DNA of 36,420 bases, taken from a bacterium. GTDB taxonomy: Bacteria; Patescibacteriota; Minisyncoccia; Minisyncoccales; GWA2-46-15. Below are positions 8,768 to 15,552 of this stretch, one piece after another. A program made the translations under genes and the position numbers. The stretch covers positions 147,202-183,621 of the forward strand of contig JAUYCZ010000028.1 of NCBI GenBank assembly GCA_030704795.1. The letters run 5' to 3'. Numbering within the stretch: position 1 is the first letter of the stretch; the number at the start of each line of letters is the position of its first letter. The notes below the pieces were generated by a model. The model had not been told where the DNA came from. It did not search any database and saw only the letters and a program-made list of their open reading frames with translations.

Positions 8768-9457
8768 GTGGTTAAAAATATAAATCAAAACAGCCGATCG
8801 TATTGGCAATGTTCAGAGTGCGGTTTTAAATATGCAGGAAAAGAGTGGGCGGAAAAATGCGAAGCCTGGTGTCGCGAACACAAAACCTGCAACGTCGAGA
8901 TAACTAAGCAGGCGATTCAGGAAGTTTCCGGCAAGGAAAAATGGATTCAAAAACAGGCGGAACGGGAAGAGGGACAGAAAAAGATACAGCAGAAGAAAAA
9001 AATGAAAAAGATAGTTAAAATCGTTTTGATTTTCTTAATTGTTGGCACGGGAACATTTGCTTTAAACTGGTATTTTTCTTCAAGGCCGAAGTTAATGGAA
9101 TCAGAGACGATCGCTAGAAACGGCCTTCATTGGCATCCGGAAATTAAAATCACGATTTTGGGTAAAAATCAGGAGATTCCGGCAAATATCGGGCTGGGCA
9201 TTACGGAAAGACCAATCCATACCCATGATAATATGGGCGTTATCCATCTTGAATTTCCGGGTCTAGTGAAAAAGGAAGATGTGCGCTTGGGCCGCTTTTT
9301 TGAAATCTGGGGAAAACAATTCAACCAAAACTGTATTTTTGATAGTTGCAATGGACCCGAAGGCCAGCTTAAAATGTTGGTTAACGGCCAAGAAAATTTT
9401 GAATTTGAAAATTATACCATGAAAGATGGGGATAAAATTGAAATAATTTTTAAATAA
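8768..9457 (+). CDS. Membrane-anchored protein with zinc-ribbon-like start and His-rich extracellular domain
   Basis: I do not have a named family for this 229-residue protein. It starts at GTG. The N-terminal 45 residues carry CSEC (15-18) plus Cys31, Cys35 and Cys41, suggesting a metal-binding knuckle. A basic linker leads to one membrane helix around residues 80-103. The outside domain has HWHPE (121-125), HTHD (151-154) and His160 in IHLEF, then WGKQFNQNC. I recall similar HWH/HTHD domains as uncharacterised secreted proteins; the clustered histidines suggest copper or another transition metal. It heads a group with CDGSH and cupredoxin genes. Confidence 0.75.
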   Translation: MVKNINQNSRSYWQCSECGFKYAGKEWAEKCEAWCREHKTCNVEITKQAIQEVSGKEKWIQKQAEREEGQKKIQQKKKMKKIVKIVLIFLIVGTGTFALNWYFSSRPKLMESETIARNGLHWHPEIKITILGKNQEIPANIGLGITERPIHTHDNMGVIHLEFPGLVKKEDVRLGRFFEIWGKQFNQNCIFDSCNGPEGQLKMLVNGQENFEFENYTMKDGDKIEIIFK

Positions 9458-9494
9458 AAGTCGAGGATTAAAATTAATCAACTACTAACTGAAT

Positions 9495-9695
9495 ATGTCA
9501 AGAAAAATATTAAAAACCGCGAATGGCCCTTTTGAGATAAAACCGCAAGAAAAATCCGCTTGGATTTGTCTCTGTGGTCTGTCTCAGAATCAGCCTTTTT
9601 GCGACGGCAGTCATAAAAAAACTTTAGATGAGCCAGAAGATAAGACATACGAATACGACGAGCAAGGCCATCGAAAAGAAGTAGAAAGCAGATAA
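9495..9695 (+). CDS. CDGSH-type iron-sulfur protein
   Basis: The 66-residue protein matches the CDGSH (mitoNEET-type) signature exactly: CLCGLSQNQPFCDGSH, giving the 3Cys-1His ligands Cys25, Cys27, Cys36 and His40 for a 2Fe-2S cluster. There is no signal peptide or membrane helix, so it should be cytosolic. Family members carry out electron or cluster transfer. It lies 37 bases after the His-rich membrane protein and 12 bases before the cupredoxin gene, all on the plus strand, which suggests one transcript and a shared redox role. Confidence 0.93.
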   Translation: MSRKILKTANGPFEIKPQEKSAWICLCGLSQNQPFCDGSHKKTLDEPEDKTYEYDEQGHRKEVESR

Positions 9696-9707
9696 GTAAC
9701 ATTCAAT

Positions 9708-10121
9708 ATGAATAAAACAATTTTAGTCATCGCCGGCGTTTTAATCGTCATCGTCGGAGGCTATTTTCTTTTGAGAGGGACGCCAGGCCCAGGCGCGGGG
9801 CAGCCGGTAGAAACACCCCTCGCCACCCAAACCCCGGCGGCCGGAGTGACGGAAATTAGTGTCAGCGGAAATGAATTTAGTTTTAGCCCCGCCAGCATCA
9901 ACGTTAAGGCCGGCGAACGAGTAAAAATAACTTTCCGCAACATTGGCCAAGCTCCCCACAATCTCGTCCTGGAAGGGCTGGGGATAACGACAAAGACCAT
10001 CAACGGCGGGCAAACAGACGTGGTTGAGTTTATTGCGCCGGCGGCGGGAACTTATGCTTTTTTCTGTTCGATTCCCGGTCACCGATCGGCCGGCATGGAA
10101 GGAAGCCTAAAAGTTGAGTGA
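9708..10121 (+). CDS. Membrane-anchored cupredoxin (type 1 copper protein)
   Basis: The 137-residue protein begins with a hydrophobic signal anchor (residues 4-22) and a Pro/Gly/Thr-rich linker, then a cupredoxin domain from about residue 48. The type 1 copper ligands are all visible: His84 in PHNLV, Cys120 in FFCSIPGH, His125 and Met130. This places it with plastocyanin-like electron carriers on the outer face of the membrane. The neighbouring genes suggest electron transfer or copper handling, but no oxidase or reductase partner is seen in the window. Confidence 0.92.
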   Translation: MNKTILVIAGVLIVIVGGYFLLRGTPGPGAGQPVETPLATQTPAAGVTEISVSGNEFSFSPASINVKAGERVKITFRNIGQAPHNLVLEGLGITTKTINGGQTDVVEFIAPAAGTYAFFCSIPGHRSAGMEGSLKVE

Positions 10122-10151
10122 GCCTATCTTTAAGGATGAGTAAAAAAATTC

Positions 10152-10391
10152 ATGCCAACTTTAATCTGGGGGCAAGATTTGCTTTTCTGGATCGCGGTTC
10201 TGTTGACGGTGGTATTTTTTATCGACCTATCAACTTGCTGGTGGTATAACTCGCTCAACTGGGGACCGTTAAAGAAATTCCGGGACAAGCTTGTTAAGTA
10301 TCATAAATATACCCGAATTCTACTGATTCTGCTGGTGATAATCCATCTTCTCTTGCATATATTGTTTCAAGTTTTCGGAGTCATCTTTTAG
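10152..10391 (+). CDS. Small two-helix membrane protein with histidine-bearing helix
   Basis: This 79-residue protein is not assigned to a family. Helix 1 spans about residues 10-31 and helix 2 about residues 54-79. His51 and His65 are 14 residues apart at and within helix 2, with His69 one turn later. A 13-14 residue spacing of histidines along one helix is how cytochrome b and ferric reductase domains ligate two stacked hemes, so a small heme-binding protein is possible but unproven. It is 30 bases after the cupredoxin gene and ends the cluster before a terminator. Confidence 0.65.
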   Translation: MPTLIWGQDLLFWIAVLLTVVFFIDLSTCWWYNSLNWGPLKKFRDKLVKYHKYTRILLILLVIIHLLLHILFQVFGVIF

Positions 10392-10436
10392 TCTGTGATT
10401 GGCACGGCGTTCAGTAATTGCGATTGAGCGGAAAAC

Positions 10437-10475
10437 CCAAAAACGCCCGACCGAAAAGGTATAGGGCGTTTTTGG
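10437..10475 (+). terminator. Rho-independent terminator after the redox cluster
   Basis: A perfect 12-base stem, CCAAAAACGCCC at 10437-10448 and GGGCGTTTTTGG at 10464-10475, with a 15-base loop. The T-run lies inside the 3' arm, so it could act on both strands. A smaller hairpin, CTGCC/GGCAG at 10482-10499, follows. Confidence 0.8.
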
Positions 10476-10646
10476 TTGGTCCTGCCACCTTTCCGGCAGA
10501 TTAATCCGGTAAAAAATTCAAGTGGGTGCCCGCTCCCCCGGCCCGAAAGCCGAAGGAATAAAGGCTCCCGAAAAAAGGTATTGCCAGAATCTACCTAGAA
10601 AGGAACAGGACCGCTTTCATCCTATCCCAAAAGCAAATAAGTGGTC

Positions 10647-10677
10647 AAATTGTGGGAGGTCGGACCTCCCACAATTT
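10647..10677 (-). terminator. Long perfect hairpin at the end of the adenylate-kinase-like gene
   Basis: Fifteen-base arms, AAATTGTGGGAGGTC and GACCTCCCACAATTT, are separated by one base (the real loop will be a few bases). It overlaps the stop codon of the minus-strand gene ending at 10676. The T-rich end of the arm gives a terminator-like profile. Confidence 0.6.
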
Positions 10678-11746
10678 AAAGATTCAAAGTTTGAGCGAGT
10701 TGTTTTATTAAAGAAACGACCACGGCCGGCGCCAAAAGACTTACCGACGGAACGCCATCGTCATCGGGAAAGATCCAGGGTTTTTCCAAGACCCTGACCT
10801 CTTTTACTTGCTCCAGCCATTCATAGCTGTACTCGGGAGTGATTTCGTACTGATCGGCTAGCTCTAACGATCGGTCAACCGGCAAGTGGTTCCTTAAAAG
10901 AATCTTGGGAACGCCGTGCAGTTTTAAAGCCTCCTTCATCAGGTTCTCTTCTGCCGTCAATCTTTCCCTTAAGGCTTCGAGGCCCAGGTTATCCCCTTCC
11001 TTGCCCCGGTTTAATCTTTGCCCCCGGCAAGCGGGATTGTCACAGATCAAATAAAACTCTTTCTGGACTTCATCGTAACCAACTCTTTTGGTCGGATTGA
11101 GTTTGAGATTAGGCGTCGTCTGGCACCTGGGGCAGACGACCCGATACTTCATTCTTTCTTCAATTACTTTCTCCGGAATATCGATCAGAACAAAAATGTC
11201 TGGGTCATCCCGGTAACCGATTAAATCACGAAAAAACAAGGAATAGGAAATCTGATCCAGATTGCGAGGAAAGCCGTCGAGAAAAAGCGCTTTTTTGCCG
11301 AACTGGGCGATCTCCCTCTTAACCAAAGCTAAGATAAACTCAGAAGGCAAAAGCTTTTTGACATCGCGCCCTAAAAGAGCCTCCAGAGCCTCTTCAATCG
11401 AGATATAACCTCGGTAGTTTTTCTCCAAGAATTTAACCAATTCATCTTTTTCCGGCCCGTTGGCCAAAGCGGTCTGATGAACTCTCCGGACTAAATCTCC
11501 AATCGAGACTTGAGCCGTTTTTTCCGGCCCGAAGATCTCCAAAAAAAGTTTGGCATAGGTTCCCTTGCCCGAATTCTTCTTGCCGAGCAGATAGACAATA
11601 AAACTGTTTTTAACTAAATACTCCCGGATCTTCTCAATCTCCGGCCCGACTTTCAGATAAAAATATTCCTGCCTTTGGACGGGGTCAGCCAATTTAAAGG
11701 TTTGAGCCACGCCTTCAATCTTAGTTTTGTGGAAAGGAAAGTTCAT
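10676..11746 (-). CDS. Adenylate-kinase-like nucleoside monophosphate kinase with extended ends
   Basis: The enzyme transfers phosphate between nucleotides. The P-loop GKKNSGKGT lies at residues 55-63, the family signature DGFPRN follows about 115 residues later, and a Cys4 zinc LID is formed by CPRC and CDNPAC. At 356 residues it is much longer than typical Adk (about 215). Roughly 50 extra residues precede the P-loop and about 70 follow the core. I chose ATG 11746 because GGAG lies six bases upstream; another ATG at 11758 would put that GGAG inside the gene. Its start overlaps the preceding ComEC-like gene. Confidence 0.88.
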   Translation of the reverse strand: MNFPFHKTKIEGVAQTFKLADPVQRQEYFYLKVGPEIEKIREYLVKNSFIVYLLGKKNSGKGTYAKLFLEIFGPEKTAQVSIGDLVRRVHQTALANGPEKDELVKFLEKNYRGYISIEEALEALLGRDVKKLLPSEFILALVKREIAQFGKKALFLDGFPRNLDQISYSLFFRDLIGYRDDPDIFVLIDIPEKVIEERMKYRVVCPRCQTTPNLKLNPTKRVGYDEVQKEFYLICDNPACRGQRLNRGKEGDNLGLEALRERLTAEENLMKEALKLHGVPKILLRNHLPVDRSLELADQYEITPEYSYEWLEQVKEVRVLEKPWIFPDDDGVPSVSLLAPAVVVSLIKQLAQTLNL

Positions 11747-12602
11747 AGTTTTCTCCATTGCTAATTATTTTAATATCACCTTGTTCGTCGGTTCTCAGAA
11801 TCTTGATACCATAATTCTTTAATCTCTCCAACACTTCTTGATTCGGATGGCCGTATCGGTTGTCTCGGCCGACTTGAATGACGGCGATTTCCGGAATTAC
11901 CGCCTCAAGCCAGGCTTGGCTGGTTGAACTCTTTGAGCCGTGGTGGCCAACCTGCAATATCTCGACGCCTAAGTCGCTCTTCATTATTTCCACCAGCTCT
12001 TTCTCGATTGAAACCGGCGCGTCACCGGTCAGTAAAAAATCAGTTTGGCCGTAAGAAACTTTAAAAACCAGAGAGGAAGTATTATAGTCTTTGACCTCTC
12101 GACCAACAAAATCTTCCAGAGGAGCTAAAACCTCAATCTTTAAATCTCGGCCCACGCGAATTGTCTCTCCCCTCTTTAAAATGATCTTTTCGGCTCCTTC
12201 TTGGTTAGTCTTGGTCATAAACTCTTCGAACTCCGCCGTCTGACCCTTGACCCCGGTCGAACCGACCGCCTCGACCTGATAACTTTTTAAAACCTCAACC
12301 AAACCCGCCAAATGATCAAAATCAGGATGGGTGGAAATAATTAAATCAATCGATCGGTCAAAAAAGGGCATGGTCCGGCCCAGTTTCTCAACAATTTTAT
12401 TTGAGGGGCCGCCATCAATCAGAATCTGGGCGTGTTGGGGCGTCTCGATAAAAACGCTGCTGCCCTGGCCAATGTCAAAAAAAACTACTTTTAAAGAATG
12501 GGGTGGCGATTCCTTAAAAACCAGGCTCCAGGCCAATAGGTTAAAACAAGCGAGAACGATAACGATCCAGATAATTGGATTATTTTTCGAATCAGAGCCC
12601 AT
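11721..12602 (-). CDS. Stand-alone ComEC/Rec2-type metallo-beta-lactamase domain protein
   Basis: One N-terminal membrane helix (residues 10-28) precedes a complete metallo-beta-lactamase domain resembling the C-terminal domain of ComEC. Visible metal motifs are STHPDFDH, LLTGDA and QVGHHGSKSS. The domain would face outside the cell. In ComEC it is linked to DNA uptake and probably degrades the non-transported strand; here the Competence channel domain is absent from this 293-residue protein. The gene overlaps the start of the kinase gene by 26 bases. A role as an extracellular nuclease or phosphodiesterase is inference. Confidence 0.88.
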   Translation of the reverse strand: MGSDSKNNPIIWIVIVLACFNLLAWSLVFKESPPHSLKVVFFDIGQGSSVFIETPQHAQILIDGGPSNKIVEKLGRTMPFFDRSIDLIISTHPDFDHLAGLVEVLKSYQVEAVGSTGVKGQTAEFEEFMTKTNQEGAEKIILKRGETIRVGRDLKIEVLAPLEDFVGREVKDYNTSSLVFKVSYGQTDFLLTGDAPVSIEKELVEIMKSDLGVEILQVGHHGSKSSTSQAWLEAVIPEIAVIQVGRDNRYGHPNQEVLERLKNYGIKILRTDEQGDIKIISNGENYELSFPQN

Positions 12603-12625
12603 TGATCAATTGTAAGCGAAGCTAG

Positions 12626-12660
12626 AAAAAAAACCAACCCCGCCGGCGCGTGCCGGCGGG
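12626..12660 (-). terminator. Rho-independent terminator after the DUF5679 gene
   Basis: On the minus strand a perfect 9-base stem (CCCGCCGGC / GCCGGCGGG, 12639-12660, loop of 4) is followed a few bases later by eight T residues (12626-12633). It separates the DUF5679 gene from the ComEC-like gene. Confidence 0.7.
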
Positions 12661-12686
12661 ATGGTATGCTCTTGAAAAGGTTGTTG

Positions 12687-12706
12687 CCTCGCTCTAGCGA
12701 GGCTAA
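12687..12706 (+). repeat. Dispersed palindromic repeat, copy 2
   Basis: CCTCGCTCTAGCGAGGCTAA differs by one base from the repeat at 2962-2983, and is in the same orientation. It lies between the terminator at 12626-12660 and the end of the DUF5679 gene. Confidence 0.65.
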
Positions 12707-12713
12707 AGTTCCT

Positions 12714-12878
12714 TTACTTGGCGTTGCCCAAAATCTTGAACATCTTGGTGCCACACTTGGGGCAAATGCCGGTCATGGCACGTCTCTTTGTCCCGCCCTT
12801 CCCCTTCATGGAGATTTCCTTCGGATCATTCATCTCTCCTTTGGCCTTACATTTCACGCAATAAGCAGTTTCCGCCAT
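12714..12878 (-). CDS. DUF5679-type small zinc-ribbon protein
   Basis: The 54-residue protein begins MAETAYCVKCKAKGEM and has a second pair, CPKC, near residue 40. The two CxxC knuckles flank a basic stretch, KGKGGTKRRAMTG, the pattern of the DUF5679 family, whose function is unknown. The likely fold is a zinc ribbon that may contact nucleic acid. The ATG at 12878 is chosen; the frame continues upstream for ten residues without family resemblance. It is a single-gene unit with its own terminator. Confidence 0.85.
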   Translation of the reverse strand: MAETAYCVKCKAKGEMNDPKEISMKGKGGTKRRAMTGICPKCGTKMFKILGNAK

Positions 12879-12979
12879 AGTTTTAGATAAAAAATTTGGT
12901 TTAATCAAGCGACCTTTGTTCGACTGGTTAGATTGTTTTACCTTAATTTAAGCCAAAAGACAAGTCAAGGCCCTGGTCC

Positions 12980-14155
12980 CTAGCCGAACATCAAAAGTTC
13001 AGGCTTAAAAACTAAAGCGGCGCCCAATAAAAGCATTAAGAGACCGCCCAGAAGCGCGCTCCATTTGGCATATTTATCGGTAAAGCCGAGTTTTTGCAGA
13101 GTCAGAACCGCCAGAGAAAAAACGATGATATCGTCGAGCATGTAGAAGATGACATAGACAAGGATGTAAAGGTAGCGCGTTAAAGAAGAAACGTTTTGAA
13201 CCGCCAAAACCTGGGTAAAAATGGCCGGAAAACCGGCCGAGCAGAAAAATTCCACCAGGTTAACCGAGAAAGCCAAAGCAACAATGCCTAGAAAAGTCGC
13301 GGGCAGGGCCGCCGGAACTAGCAGACTGCGGATTTTCTGCTCGATTTTACCGTGGGATTTCTCATCGCCGACTTTGCAGACGCCTGACTGCCAAGTAAAG
13401 AAGTCTTTGATTCGCCAGACGCCGGCGGCAACGGCGATGGCGCCGATGATGACTCTGGTCAAGCTGACGTAGCCGATAAAAAGAAAGAAGTTCAGCCAAG
13501 CCGTCATAAAAAGAAAATAAAGGAGGCCGGAAACAGCAATAAAGGTACCGCCGACCAACCATAATTTCTTTTTTGACCGAACGGTCAAAAGCAAAGAAAT
13601 CAGCAAAAGCAAAACCCACATGGCACAGGGGTTAAAACCGTCCATCAATCCAAGCGCAATTGATAATAAAGGTAAAGAAACTTTTTTGGCGTCAAACCCG
13701 CCAATGAGGGGCAGGTTAAAAATCTTTGGCTTTTCTTCTTCTTTTATTTTCTCTAGAGGATCGGAGCAGGAATTTTCTTGGCAAAATTTTATCGCCTCTT
13801 TAATTTCTTTGCCGGTCGTCTCATCATCGGCATAACCGATAATGGTTTTCTCGCCGATAAAAATCACCGGCACAGCTAAAGGCCCGGTCAATCCCGCCGC
13901 CTTGAAAGCCTTTTGGAATAAAACGGCGTTTTCTTTGTTTCCAAAAACCTCAAAAAGAATAATCTCCAGGTCGGGGTAATCAGGTTTTACCTTTTCGAAA
14001 AACTCTTCTGCTTTCTGGCAATGCGGGCAGGTTGAACCATAGAAAAAATAGAGCGGCGTTTTTTCCGCCGCAAAAGTAAAGCCGGCGGCAATCAAACCGC
14101 CGAGAACAAAAAAAACAAAAAAAGAAAGAGTTTTCTTTGACATCGTCTTGATCAT
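12980..14155 (-). CDS. Thioredoxin-fold / CcdA-like membrane thiol-redox fusion
   Basis: After a signal anchor (residues 9-30), a thioredoxin-like domain carries CPHC at 43-46 and a cis-proline region AVPVIFIG. A linker leads to six or more membrane helices from about residue 165, with GFNPCAMWVL and EFFCSAGFPAIF each holding one cysteine, like CcdA and the DsbD beta domain that carry electrons across the membrane. The 391-residue fusion would pass reducing power to exported thiols. The ATG at 14155 follows the pgeF stop by one base. An internal start four residues later is possible. Confidence 0.9.
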   Translation of the reverse strand: MIKTMSKKTLSFFVFFVLGGLIAAGFTFAAEKTPLYFFYGSTCPHCQKAEEFFEKVKPDYPDLEIILFEVFGNKENAVLFQKAFKAAGLTGPLAVPVIFIGEKTIIGYADDETTGKEIKEAIKFCQENSCSDPLEKIKEEEKPKIFNLPLIGGFDAKKVSLPLLSIALGLMDGFNPCAMWVLLLLISLLLTVRSKKKLWLVGGTFIAVSGLLYFLFMTAWLNFFLFIGYVSLTRVIIGAIAVAAGVWRIKDFFTWQSGVCKVGDEKSHGKIEQKIRSLLVPAALPATFLGIVALAFSVNLVEFFCSAGFPAIFTQVLAVQNVSSLTRYLYILVYVIFYMLDDIIVFSLAVLTLQKLGFTDKYAKWSALLGGLLMLLLGAALVFKPELLMFG

Positions 14156-14156
14156 A

Positions 14157-14885
14157 TCAAATCCGACCGATCACTGCTAGCATCGCTTCGATTTCCTCGG
14201 GCTTATCCCGCCGGGCGGAAAAGTATTTGTCCTTAAGGCAAAAAGTGCACTCCGGATTCGTCTCAATGTTTTCTTCCTTCAGGCCAAGCTTCACCAGCTG
14301 CAACCGGACAATCTTTTTGAGATCGAGAAATGTCCTGCCCTCCCGCCTGGCCAAAGCTTCTGCCCGGAACTCCCGGAATCTTTCCAGAACGTCGTCTTGG
14401 ACTTCAAAATGGCAGGCTGAGATAGCGGGACCGATGCCAATCAGGACGTCAATTGGATTACTGCCAAAGCCATTTTTGAACTCTTCAACAGCCGCCGCCA
14501 GAATGCCCTTGTCTAACCCTTTCCAGCCGGCGTGAACCAGGCCAACGGCCTCTTTTTGCGGATCATAAAGAAAAATCGGCAGGCAATCAGCCACGGTTAG
14601 AGTTAGAAACAATCCCCTCTCTTCAGTTAATAGACCGTCAGTCCTTAAAATCGTTTTGTTTTTATCTTTACTTCCGATAATTTTAACCTCGCTGCCGTGA
14701 ACAATATCTGCTGCGACGGTATTTTCTTCTCCGATACCCAGTTGTTCAAAAAACCGTCGGCGGTTACCGGTAATAATTTTAGCCGACTGAGCATCACCAA
14801 CTATTTTCATTGACCCATCTTTTTTCTCTGATAAAGTTACTGTCAGATCAGAGAATTCCTGAAAAACCTTAAACATCGCCAACAT
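14157..14885 (-). CDS. pgeF: PgeF/YfiH-type peptidoglycan editing factor
   Basis: The 242-residue protein belongs to the Cu-oxidase_4 (DUF152, YfiH/LACC1) family. Motifs are HGSEVKII, TVADCLPIFLYD, VGLVHAGWKGL and GPAISACHFEV, covering the conserved zinc-binding His/Cys residues. Members have been reported as purine nucleoside-cleaving enzymes and, in E. coli, as correcting wrongly incorporated cell-wall precursors. The start at ATG 14885 has AGGA about eight bases upstream; a GTG at 14927 would add 14 residues and run through a tandem duplication. It forms a two-gene unit with the thioredoxin/CcdA gene. Confidence 0.9.
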   Translation of the reverse strand: MLAMFKVFQEFSDLTVTLSEKKDGSMKIVGDAQSAKIITGNRRRFFEQLGIGEENTVAADIVHGSEVKIIGSKDKNKTILRTDGLLTEERGLFLTLTVADCLPIFLYDPQKEAVGLVHAGWKGLDKGILAAAVEEFKNGFGSNPIDVLIGIGPAISACHFEVQDDVLERFREFRAEALARREGRTFLDLKKIVRLQLVKLGLKEENIETNPECTFCLKDKYFSARRDKPEEIEAMLAVIGRI

Positions 14886-14940
14886 CACAATTTTCCTACG
14901 ATCGTCGGATTTTAACCATTTTCCCACGATCGTTGATTTT
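14886..14940 (-). repeat. Tandem near-duplicate of 27-28 bases upstream of pgeF
   Basis: Two adjacent copies (14886-14913 and 14914-14940) share AAAATC, ACGATCGT and GGAAAAT on the minus strand, with several substitutions and one indel. Each contains the palindrome CGATCG. The copies sit between the CYTH-like remnant and the pgeF start, so they could be a scar or a paired operator. Confidence 0.6.
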
Positions 14941-14980
14941 TGGTAAAGTTGAGAAACTTAACCTCGATTTCTTCAGCCAT
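14912..14980 (-). pseudogene. Possible remnant of a CYTH (class IV adenylate cyclase-like) gene start
   Basis: A 22-codon frame opens MAEEIEVKFLNF, which closely resembles the start of CYTH-domain proteins, where the ExExK motif is the first catalytic signature. It then runs into the tandem repeat and stops at 14912. Nothing further of the CYTH domain is seen in any frame downstream, where pgeF begins. It is either a truncated gene remnant or a short upstream peptide; the match covers only about a dozen residues. Confidence 0.4.
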
Positions 14981-15058
14981 ATATTGATATTCTAGCAAGG
15001 GTGAAAAGATGCTACAATATGGAAAGGGTCGGTTAATAAAATTAATTATTTCAAAAAT

Positions 15059-15535
15059 ATGGATAACAATAATCCCTGTTTCGCTTACAATAGTTCCTTG
15101 AGGTTTACCAGAAATGCCTTTGGCGTCCTGGCCCTCTTGGCATTTTTCATTCAAAGTGAATGGTTTGTTTTTATCCTGGGCCTGGTCATGGCCGTGGCCG
15201 CGATTTCCTTAAAATATAATCTCGCCTACCAGTTTCATGCCCGTTTCCTTAAGAAATGGCTGAAAACTGATGCCGAAGAGCCCGTGGCTAAAGATTCGGG
15301 CGAGCTTTCCTTTGCCTGGGCCATGGGCGCTTCTTTTCTTTTAATCCCGGCTTTACTTTTCTATCTGAACCAGTGGCCAGCGCTCGCTTGGGGCTTAGTT
15401 ATACTCGATGCCATGCTTCTGCTTTTGGCCGGGATTGCCGGCACCTGTGTCGCTTCGATTATGTACGCCTCGTTAATCAAAAAATGGTTTGTCAAAGAAA
15501 AGAAAACCACTCCTTCAGAGAATCAAAATCCTTAA
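15059..15535 (+). CDS. DUF4395-like small membrane protein
   Basis: The 158-residue protein has four predicted membrane segments (about 22-37, 38-56, 92-108 and 112-135). Its layout resembles DUF4395 proteins: an N-terminal Asn/Cys segment, an Arg before the first helix (SLRFTRNAFGVL), and a late helix ending with a cysteine-containing turn, here AGTCVASIMYASL. The DUF4395 assignment is tentative. It is divergent from pgeF and followed 17 bases later by a coiled-coil membrane protein, suggesting co-transcription. Confidence 0.65.
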   Translation: MDNNNPCFAYNSSLRFTRNAFGVLALLAFFIQSEWFVFILGLVMAVAAISLKYNLAYQFHARFLKKWLKTDAEEPVAKDSGELSFAWAMGASFLLIPALLFYLNQWPALAWGLVILDAMLLLLAGIAGTCVASIMYASLIKKWFVKEKKTTPSENQNP

Positions 15536-15552
15536 TCGGTTAACGATCTTAA

